Of a stretch of 29,825 nucleotides of DNA, positions 23,405 through 29,825 are shown piece by piece (the first letter of the stretch is position 1; every line of letters starts with the position of its first letter). The stretch is from IMG/VR virus record IMGVR_UViG_3300031951_000869, positions 1-29,825 of that record, one strand, 5' to 3'. Both the position numbers and the translations under genes were made by a program. The DNA is from a virus. The notes under the pieces were generated by a model, which saw nothing but the letters and a program-made list of their open reading frames with translations, ran no database searches and was not told the DNA's origin.

Positions 23405-26317
23405 ATGGCAACAACACCAGATAATAGACCGTGGGCACCACATCCAATACCATCTTGGGTAATTAAAGAATTTACAAGAAGACAGAATGATATTGGTTTT
23501 GAATATCCAGTACCCGTAAGTATTAATTGGGATGATAATGGTAATTGGCAAACATACAAAGGTCCAATGACTGCTTGGGCAAGAGTATTTTCAAATGGAA
23601 CCGGTAGAGTAAGTGATAAAAGCAATTTTCCTAGCAGAAATGGTTTTATTTTGCATGGAGGCGAAGGATTTGATAAAAGTTATGGTGTTGTTAATAATAG
23701 AAATGTATTGGGATATGATTCTGAAGGTGTAGAACATGTATTGGATTTATCAAGTGATGGTAATTTTGTTTCATTTCCAAATTCGTTATCAAATGAAAAT
23801 AGAACCGTTCAAAAGTTTTTGCCTGTTCCTGGTATCACATCTATTGATGCGGTAATACAAAAAGAAAGAATCAGAAAAGTTACTGTTAATTGGAAATGTT
23901 ATGGTTTTGCTCAATTGGAATATATGACTCCATATTTTCTATCTCCAAAAATAAGTGCATTTGTTGAATTTGGATGGAATCACTTCAATCCTTCGTCATT
24001 ACTTGATTTAAGAGCTCGTAATTTAGACAATTTAAAAGAATTGTTTACCAATAGCGGATCTTTATTATATGATCAAAATATAAGAAATTCCTATGGATTG
24101 TATGACGTAACAATGGGAATAATTAGTGGATTTGATTTTAGTAGTCAAGATGGTATTACATACGAATGTAAGACTGAAATATTATCTAAACATGCAAATT
24201 ATTCAGGTGTATTAGTTAATACTGCAGCAAAAGTTTCGTCTGATAAAAATAAAAGTTCTGTTCAATCTACCTTTGCAGAATATTTAGAAAAAAGGTTGAC
24301 TAAAATACCAAATTGTATTTTACAGAAAAAAAATTTCATGGACCCGTTGGATGCAGAAGAAGAAAAAGCACAAAAAAATTTAACATTTTTATCGTCAACT
24401 TTTCCATTTTATAAATATGATAATGGAAACTATACTAGAAAATCAAGCGATGGTAAAGATGTAAAAAGACCTGAAGATAGATTTTTCATGGGAAGAAGAT
24501 TAGAATATGGCGATTCTGCAAGAATGTCAGGAATGGCAGATTATGATTGGGATAGAAAGGATCAAAAAGATATATGGGTTACTATGGGATTTGTTGTGGA
24601 ACTTGCAAATGTATTTTTTAACAAACAAATTAATATACAATTAAAAGATGCTAAAGATTATAATTTATATGAAATTGATATTGACGATGTAAAAATAGGA
24701 GCACATCCAAATTTAATTTCATGTGATGGTAGTATTTTATTAATTCCAAATCAAAAAGCACCTAAATATAATCTTGGAGCTATGTTTCCAACAGTAGATC
24801 CTACCAATAATGATTATCAAAAACAAAAATTTGGAAAAGGTGCAAATTTATCTTTGTTTTTTTCTGAAAAGTTAGGTACTCCATTTTCTTCTTTATATGA
24901 TAATACTTTATTTAGAATATTTAGAACTGGATATCAACCATTTAATCCTACATATGAACCAGATTACTTTCAAAGATTGCTTGATACTCAAATAGAAAAT
25001 AGTTTAATTTTAAAATATGTTGGTAAACGAAGTGATGCGCAAATCATAGAAGATAAAGGAAAACAACCTATTTTACTTCAAGTTTTTAGAGATAATTTGG
25101 ATGGTATAATTAATAGATTTATATATGATAACGATCCTGCTCAAGGAACAAAATCATTTCCTCAATGGGTGGATGACAGTGAAACTCAGAAACCAGCAGG
25201 TTATTGGGGTTATCTAAAAGATTTATATGTAAATAAAAATGTATTAATTGAATGTGCAAAATCTTCAGATACGGTTGAAATATTTTATAACTCATTGTTA
25301 GGAAAAATTAATGCAGCTGCAGCTAAAATATGGGAACTTGCAGTAGTAGAAGACAGTGAAGATTCTGGTAAATTGAGAATTGTGGATAAAAAGTACGTTC
25401 AATATAATAAAATGAAAATCTATCAATTTGATGTAGGTGCATCAAATAATTTCATTAAAAGTATTAATTTCACTGCACAACTTTCAAATGTAGCAGCAAA
25501 CCAAGTAATTTCATCCGCATCGTCAAATAAAACATCAGATAATAATTCTCCGAATGGTGAAGTAAATTCAAATCAAATACTTTTATTTCCATATGGTGAT
25601 AGATTCAATAAAGATGTTCCTTTACAATTAAGAAAAATAGATGAGAACTTAGAAAGTATAAGACAATTGCAAAACAGTCCACAATCATCAACTGCGACAA
25701 AAGGTTCTTATATAATGTCGTTTAAATCATATATATCAAGAGCTGCGGCAGCAACTGCAACATCCGGGCCAAGAACAACTACTCCTCTAAATCCAAACAA
25801 TCCTGCACCACCTTCAAGAGCTGCAGCTTCTGGTCCTAGAACCACTACACCATTAAATCCAAACAATCCTGTACCACCTTCAAGAGCTGCGGCAGCAACT
25901 GCAACATCCGGGCCAAGAACAACTTCCCCATTAAATCCAACAGTATCAGGAGTTGAAAGTGGATGGAACATAGTGAATTTGGTATTACCAAATGATTCAT
26001 TATTAATTGCAATAATGAACGATATGGATTTTACAAATAACACTAATATTTATGGTGGACAACAGCCAGGATTTACTGTAGAAATGACATTACAGGGTAT
26101 ATCTGGATTAAGAACATTTCAATTATTTAGTTTAAAAAACTTACCAAGTCCATACTCTGAAAGAGAAATTATTTGTCAAATTGTAGATGTATCACATAAA
26201 GTTGACGCTGGTAATTGGACAACTACAATAAAAGCAGGTATTCGTTCAATTAGAGGACAATCAATATCATTTACTACTGACGGTACAAATGAATATTCAA
26301 TTAATATAATAAAATGA
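23405..26317 (+). CDS. Very large baseplate hub-like protein with Pro/Ala repeat linker
   Basis: This 970-residue protein has an N-terminal region (about 130-270) with RIRKVTVNWKCYGFAQLEYM, PKISAFVEFGWNHFNPSSLL and a following strand-rich section, resembling structural hub proteins of marine T4-like phages. A flexible linker at about 778-845 carries SRAAAATATSGPRTTTPLNP repeats. The C-terminal about 115 residues (LPNDSLLIAIMNDMD, TVEMTLQGISGLRTFQLFSL, EREIICQIVDVSHKVDAGNW, then TTTIKAGIRSIRG) match the pattern of the C-terminal hub domain found in many contractile tail hubs. No lysozyme or other hydrolase motif is visible, so cell-wall degradation must lie elsewhere if present. The stop overlaps the next start (ATGA). 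Function in the hub is inferred from motifs and order. Confidence 0.65.
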   Translation: MATTPDNRPWAPHPIPSWVIKEFTRRQNDIGFEYPVPVSINWDDNGNWQTYKGPMTAWARVFSNGTGRVSDKSNFPSRNGFILHGGEGFDKSYGVVNNRNVLGYDSEGVEHVLDLSSDGNFVSFPNSLSNENRTVQKFLPVPGITSIDAVIQKERIRKVTVNWKCYGFAQLEYMTPYFLSPKISAFVEFGWNHFNPSSLLDLRARNLDNLKELFTNSGSLLYDQNIRNSYGLYDVTMGIISGFDFSSQDGITYECKTEILSKHANYSGVLVNTAAKVSSDKNKSSVQSTFAEYLEKRLTKIPNCILQKKNFMDPLDAEEEKAQKNLTFLSSTFPFYKYDNGNYTRKSSDGKDVKRPEDRFFMGRRLEYGDSARMSGMADYDWDRKDQKDIWVTMGFVVELANVFFNKQINIQLKDAKDYNLYEIDIDDVKIGAHPNLISCDGSILLIPNQKAPKYNLGAMFPTVDPTNNDYQKQKFGKGANLSLFFSEKLGTPFSSLYDNTLFRIFRTGYQPFNPTYEPDYFQRLLDTQIENSLILKYVGKRSDAQIIEDKGKQPILLQVFRDNLDGIINRFIYDNDPAQGTKSFPQWVDDSETQKPAGYWGYLKDLYVNKNVLIECAKSSDTVEIFYNSLLGKINAAAAKIWELAVVEDSEDSGKLRIVDKKYVQYNKMKIYQFDVGASNNFIKSINFTAQLSNVAANQVISSASSNKTSDNNSPNGEVNSNQILLFPYGDRFNKDVPLQLRKIDENLESIRQLQNSPQSSTATKGSYIMSFKSYISRAAAATATSGPRTTTPLNPNNPAPPSRAAASGPRTTTPLNPNNPVPPSRAAAATATSGPRTTSPLNPTVSGVESGWNIVNLVLPNDSLLIAIMNDMDFTNNTNIYGGQQPGFTVEMTLQGISGLRTFQLFSLKNLPSPYSEREIICQIVDVSHKVDAGNWTTTIKAGIRSIRGQSISFTTDGTNEYSINIIK
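25736..25942 (+). repeat. In-frame tandem repeat encoding Pro/Ala linker
   Basis: Three units start at 25736 (78 bases), 25814 (66 bases) and 25880 (partial, to about 25942), all in codon phase. Units 1 and 3 share their first 45 bases exactly, while unit 2 lacks twelve bases and differs at synonymous sites. The unit encodes SRAAAATATSGPRTTTPLNP and then a few more Asn/Pro residues. Its GC content is above the local average, and the identity of units 1 and 3 suggests recent copying within the gene. Confidence 0.85.
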
Positions 26318-26694
26318 TTACACCAGATCAATATCAAAATTTAGGTGGGGATATTTTATCCGATATTACATTTCCAAGTTATTATAAACCTAATGTAACT
26401 AAAAATGATTATTTAAAAGGATATATTAATCGTTATCTTGTTCAAAAAATAAACGACTTAACAATTACCGAAGTAATTAAAGAAAATTACAATGGTATTT
26501 CCAACAATTTTTATAATAAATTAGTTATACAATGGACGATATCAGGTCCTAAAAACAATCAATATAATAATAAAATTCTTGAAAAAAAAGGTGTTCAAGA
26601 ACAAAATACACAAACATTGATTGAAAATGAAAAGAAAATGAAGGGATTAAAAAATTATTTGAATAACCCGCTTGAATTTTGGGGTGGTAAATAA
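26314..26694 (+). CDS. Unknown small protein after the hub gene
   Basis: This 126-residue protein begins MITPDQYQNLGGDILSDITF. The ATG overlaps the hub gene stop (26314-26317), so it is likely coupled to it. It has an N-terminal 'DYLKGYINRYLVQKINDLTI' and a central 'KLVIQWTISGPKNNQYN', and then a Lys/Glu-rich helix ending in LEFWGGK. No family is recognised. Size and place suggest a minor baseplate component or assembly factor for the hub protein. A promoter for the next gene begins right after its stop (TTGACT at 26695). Confidence 0.6.
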   Translation: MITPDQYQNLGGDILSDITFPSYYKPNVTKNDYLKGYINRYLVQKINDLTITEVIKENYNGISNNFYNKLVIQWTISGPKNNQYNNKILEKKGVQEQNTQTLIENEKKMKGLKNYLNNPLEFWGGK

Positions 26695-26723
26695 TTGACT
26701 TATAGTTGTTATAGTGTTACATT
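26695..26723 (+). promoter_or_regulatory. Sigma70-like promoter before DNA polymerase gene
   Basis: TTGACT (26695-26700), a 17-base spacer, and TACATT (26718-26723) match the -35 (5 of 6) and -10 (4 of 6) consensus with ideal spacing. It begins one base after the stop of the preceding gene. A start site about seven bases after the -10 box would fall at ATG 26730, which implies a leaderless or nearly leaderless transcript. It marks the change from late tail genes to replication-type genes. Confidence 0.6.
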
Positions 26724-26729
26724 GTGTCA

Positions 26730-28082
26730 ATGGTGTGTCTGGATAAACAGTCCTATTCTAAATTCTTAGATTCGCATATTTCATCTGATTTTATTCTTGA
26801 ATGTATTCAATCAGATGAAAAAGTACATCCATGTATAGATGAATTGTGTATGGTGTTAATCCACATACTCAAATCCAAAACCACCTATATAATCAATCTA
26901 AGTCACCCAGATTGTAATATCTTTATTGATAAAGAAACATTAATCAGTGATTTTAACAGACTTAAAGGCAAGAAATGGGTATTTGATAAGAAAAAGTGTT
27001 TACACCTATTTCCTACAAACAATCTGTTTGATATTAACATCATTTTCTTTATTAGTGATGGTAAAGTTGAAGATTATAGTGAATTTGATACAACTGCACA
27101 TAATGTCATCAAAACTAAGTTTCAAAAATATGGTGAATTGAATAAAGCAATTCCGATGGTAAAACATTTGGAAAAGTTTGAAAGTATGTATGATGCGGTG
27201 TTAATTAGACTCAAATCCATCAAGATCGATAATAGTTTTTATAGTATCAATAGTACCATTACAGATAATCTTAGAGTTCTTGAACAGAATGGGTTGAAAG
27301 TGGATGTAGAATTGTTTAATATGCATTTTGAGAACAAAACGGTCAAAGATAAGGATGGTTATGTTTATACACAATATAACCTATATACCGCAACAGGACG
27401 ACCAAGTAATAGGTTTGGTAACGTTAACTATAGTGCATTGAACAAAGAAAATGGTTGTAGATCATCATTTATCAGCAGATATGGTGATGATGGTATGTTG
27501 TTTATGATTGATTATAGCGCCTACCACCCCCACATAGTTGCAAAGTTAATCAATTATAATCTTCCTCTAAACGCTTATGAATATCTTGGTAAACTATACT
27601 ATGGTAAGGATAAGTTATCAGATGATGAAATCAAAGCGTCAAAGAACCTAACATTCCAGTGTATGTATGGTAATATTCCCGAAGAATTATTGGAAATACC
27701 ATATTTTAAAAAAATGAGTGATTATATTGCTCATAGATGGAAATTCTTTAGTGAAAATGGATATGTAGAAACGCCGATTTATAAAAGAAGAATCACTACA
27801 AACCATATAAATGAACCAAATCCAAACAAATTGTTCAATTATATCTTGCAAGCCAGTGAAACTGAATTTGGAATGCAATCATTGGTAAGAGTCAATGAAT
27901 ACTTGAATGGTAAACAAACCAAGGCTATTTTGTATACTTATGACAGTGTTTCGTTTGATTGTCATAAGAATGATAAAAAAGAAACATTGGTGGAATTGAA
28001 ACGGTTGATGTCAAACAATCAATTTCCTGTAAAGTGTTACATTGGTAAGAATTATGATAGTATGACGGTGGTAGATATTTAA
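26730..28082 (+). CDS. Divergent family A DNA polymerase, short form without exonuclease
   Basis: The 450-residue protein (ATG 26730; a GTG at 26724 would add two residues) has the family A palm and fingers motifs. These are EQNGLKVDVELF (near 190), TATGRPSNRFGN (about 221-232), motif A FMIDYSAYHPHI (catalytic Asp261), motif B KNLTFQCMYG (Lys305, Phe309, Tyr313) and motif C LYTYDSVSFD (Asp405). The Lys, Phe and Tyr spacing matches the O-helix of Pol I. Motif C reads Tyr-Asp-Ser where the classical form is His-Asp-Glu. I see no 3'-5' or 5'-3' exonuclease motifs in the first 200 residues, and the protein is much shorter than T7 or E. coli Pol I. It likely copies phage DNA, maybe with partners elsewhere. 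Confidence 0.8.
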   Translation: MVCLDKQSYSKFLDSHISSDFILECIQSDEKVHPCIDELCMVLIHILKSKTTYIINLSHPDCNIFIDKETLISDFNRLKGKKWVFDKKKCLHLFPTNNLFDINIIFFISDGKVEDYSEFDTTAHNVIKTKFQKYGELNKAIPMVKHLEKFESMYDAVLIRLKSIKIDNSFYSINSTITDNLRVLEQNGLKVDVELFNMHFENKTVKDKDGYVYTQYNLYTATGRPSNRFGNVNYSALNKENGCRSSFISRYGDDGMLFMIDYSAYHPHIVAKLINYNLPLNAYEYLGKLYYGKDKLSDDEIKASKNLTFQCMYGNIPEELLEIPYFKKMSDYIAHRWKFFSENGYVETPIYKRRITTNHINEPNPNKLFNYILQASETEFGMQSLVRVNEYLNGKQTKAILYTYDSVSFDCHKNDKKETLVELKRLMSNNQFPVKCYIGKNYDSMTVVDI

Positions 28083-28096
28083 AAACAATTTGATTT

Positions 28097-28126
28097 TCGT
28101 GTATATATCAATATTTATATATACGA
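28097..28126 (+). promoter_or_regulatory. Imperfect inverted repeat TCGT...ACGA with ATATTTATA before start
   Basis: TCGT-G-TATATA (28097-28107) pairs with TATATACGA (28118-28126) leaving one bulged base; ATATTTATA at 28111-28119 overlaps the loop and 3' arm. The repeat ends directly at ATG 28127 and fills most of the 44-base gap after the polymerase gene. A very similar TCGT...ATATACGA block occurs at 29769-29803. It may be an operator or promoter for non-structural genes. Confidence 0.4.
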
Positions 28127-29825
28127 ATGAATATAGACGACGATGTAAAATTAAAAGACTTACAAGTTAAGTTACAACAGGTTGAGACTGTTATGCCATT
28201 GCCATTCAGTCAACAATTGAGAGAAAGTTTTCCTTTATATAAGATATTTGGCGAAAATGGAGATTATTATCCAAAAGAAAAAGACACAATCAAAAAGTGG
28301 TTAAAATTATCTGAAGAAATAGAAAAGATATTAAAGAGCATACAACAATTAAATAATCCTGCAATAATTACTGCTGTTGGTAAAAATAAATTATATCAAA
28401 ATTATGCTGATATAAAGGCTAGAATTGAATTGGCATCTGGTACTAGTGTAACATTGGCAAATGTAACAACTACAAAACCAACCGGATTTATTCATCAAGA
28501 CATCAAAAAGTTCTATGAATCATTCAATAAGAGTGGTTATGCCAGTAAAGATAAGAAAAAAGAAAACACTGCTGATGCGGTGTTGTTATATAATTGTAGT
28601 ATATCGGAAATTCAAATTGCTTTAAAAGATAAAAATGTAAGTGGTACCAACGAAAGTTTGTGTGAAATAACTGGTACTGGAAAGAAATTCGCAATGGTTT
28701 CTTTAAAAGCTGGTGGGGATAGTTATCGAATTGGTAGAATGAAAGGTGCTTTTGATATTTTACCGGACAAATTAAGTTTTTCAGGTACACCCGCAGAAAG
28801 AGAAAAATACTATCAATGGTTACAGTCACAACAACCAGATGGAAAACCAATTGAAAAAGATCCACGCAGTGTATTTAGTGGTGGTGCTCCTGTGTTTGAA
28901 GAAATTTATATTGGTAAAACATTACTAACTGAAATTGAATTTATATCATCGTTAAAGTCATCACTCAATAGAATTTCATCAAAAATTGGAGATTTGTCTG
29001 CAGAATTGACAAAAGGATGGTCCGATTTTATACAAAAAGTTAAAAATACCGTTGTTAAAATATTTGGTAATATTGAACAAAAATGTCAAGAAGACATGAA
29101 TTATGCTAGAAATCAATATTCTAATATGTTTAATAGTTGGGATGCTATTGAAAAAGAAATTGGTGTTTTATCCGAAGCAAGAGAAGCCGATGAAGTATTG
29201 GTAAAAATGACCGATTCATTAAAGAAAAATGTCACAATCTTTATTCAACAAATTAATAGAATTCAACCAGATTCTTTATTTAGTACCATAAACGAAAAAG
29301 TAAGATTAATTGATAATAAGAATTTGTTTATGGTTCAACTTACTGGTACTACACCAGAAGATATAAAACAAGTCAAGAATGCTTCTATTAAGGTTTATAA
29401 TGATTACTTTAATCCATCTACTAAAGGTGATGTTCCGATGAATAAAGGTGCTTTTAGACCAATGAACATCTTTAATTCTAACATCGCAGCTATAAAGTTT
29501 TATGAAAAGTTCATTGAACGATTCATGAATGTAGGCAATGAAGCTCAAATCAAGAAAGAATTTATTCAATTTGCAAGTCAAATATCTGCCGAAGCAATCT
29601 TTGGTAACAATGATAGTTTACCACTTGTAGTATTTAATGGTAAGACAATTAACAGAATGGGAACCAAGTCTGAGTTTTCAAGTGGTAAAAAGTTAATTGA
29701 TGCAAGTGAAAATAAAAATTTTAGATTAAGTAAGTTTGAAGTAAGTAAAAATAAAGAAGGAACATATTTCGTTGTATATTTATATATTATATTCGATATA
29801 CGAGAAGAAGAGGAAAATGGAAAGG
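28127..29825 (+). CDS. Unknown large protein, possible PD-(D/E)XK-like core (partial at right edge)
   Basis: The frame is open from ATG 28127 to the end of the window with no stop, giving at least 566 residues starting MNIDDDVKLKDLQVKLQQVE. Residues about 1-75 are helical and charged. A block at about 146-205 reads ENTADAVLLYN, then 33 residues, then KKFAMVSLKAGGDSYRIG: an Asp (150) on a strand followed by a strand with S-L-K (192-194), which is the layout of a PD-(D/E)XK nuclease-like core, though the acidic residue before the Lys is replaced by Ser-Leu. The region from about 285 to 420 is helical and likely coiled coil. I do not recognise the family. It follows the polymerase gene with its own candidate regulatory repeat. 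Confidence 0.7.
   Translation, partial: MNIDDDVKLKDLQVKLQQVETVMPLPFSQQLRESFPLYKIFGENGDYYPKEKDTIKKWLKLSEEIEKILKSIQQLNNPAIITAVGKNKLYQNYADIKARIELASGTSVTLANVTTTKPTGFIHQDIKKFYESFNKSGYASKDKKKENTADAVLLYNCSISEIQIALKDKNVSGTNESLCEITGTGKKFAMVSLKAGGDSYRIGRMKGAFDILPDKLSFSGTPAEREKYYQWLQSQQPDGKPIEKDPRSVFSGGAPVFEEIYIGKTLLTEIEFISSLKSSLNRISSKIGDLSAELTKGWSDFIQKVKNTVVKIFGNIEQKCQEDMNYARNQYSNMFNSWDAIEKEIGVLSEAREADEVLVKMTDSLKKNVTIFIQQINRIQPDSLFSTINEKVRLIDNKNLFMVQLTGTTPEDIKQVKNASIKVYNDYFNPSTKGDVPMNKGAFRPMNIFNSNIAAIKFYEKFIERFMNVGNEAQIKKEFIQFASQISAEAIFGNNDSLPLVVFNGKTINRMGTKSEFSSGKKLIDASENKNFRLSKFEVSKNKEGTYFVVYLYIIFDIREEEENGK
29769..29803 (+). repeat. Second TCGT...ATATACGA element near the right edge
   Basis: TCGT-TG-TATAT (29769-29779) pairs with ATATACGA (29796-29803), with TATATTTATA at 29775-29784 inside. 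It resembles the block before ATG 28127 but lies inside the open frame of that gene. A purine-rich AGAAGAAGAGGAAA and ATG 29817 follow, so it may be the control region of a next gene that overlaps the end of this one. Only nine bases of that gene would be in view. Confidence 0.3.

Noticed and set aside
28524-28865. Minus-strand frame of 113 residues opposite the partial protein at the right edge
   Set aside because: The + strand frame is continuous and protein-like here; the minus product is hydrophobic, His/Phe-rich and resembles no known family.

Overview
The window is about 30 kb of an AT-rich tailed-phage genome, almost certainly a contractile-tailed (myovirus) phage with a T4-like tail module. 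Every convincing gene lies on the + strand, genes are packed with 4-base ATGA overlaps or short AT-rich gaps, and no stretch over 300 bases lacks a gene. I see no tRNA, rRNA, CRISPR array, transposon or integrase. The host cannot be fixed. Most start codons have only A/T-rich sequence in front of them and no Shine-Dalgarno box, which is typical of Bacteroidota and their phages. The closest protein resemblances I recognise are to tail proteins of marine T4-like phages. Both points are inference.

Layout. (1) 1-7772: host-recognition region. It holds the end of a tail fibre gene, two small fibre-associated or chaperone-like genes, a Ser/Thr-rich fibre protein with repeats, two proteins of the tail-fibre type, three tandem paralogous glycine-rich proteins with the same N-terminal adaptor, and a small protein. 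(2) 7784-14380: two very large virion proteins, one with two LamG/concanavalin-like lectin domains and one of a kind conserved in marine T4-like phages. (3) 14417-17213: three putative enzymes (HAD-type nucleotidase, MNT-type nucleotidyltransferase, NMN-adenylyltransferase-like protein) interrupted by the tail tube gene, which has its own Shine-Dalgarno box and a strong intrinsic terminator. (4) 17275-26694: tail core. In order these are a gp26-like zinc-binding protein, a frame-shifted extension, the tape measure, a tube-initiator/cap protein (gp48/gp54-like), a gp53-like LysM protein, a very large hub-like protein, and a small unknown. (5) 26730-29825: a short, divergent family-A DNA polymerase behind a sigma70-like promoter, then a long unknown protein that runs off the window.

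The most notable observation is at 18085-18092. A run of seven T ends the gp26-like frame, and the next frame, which has no ATG or GTG start, can be joined by a +1 slip just before the tape-measure gene. This is the position and layout of the frameshifted tail assembly chaperones of siphoviruses and P2/Mu-like phages, and it suggests that the gp26-like protein is a tail chaperone. Other points are a shared short amphipathic segment on two of the enzymes, absence of TAG among 24 stop codons, a recurrent ATATTTATA element directly in front of start codons, hairpins in front of several tail genes, and a possible PD-(D/E)XK-like core in the last protein.
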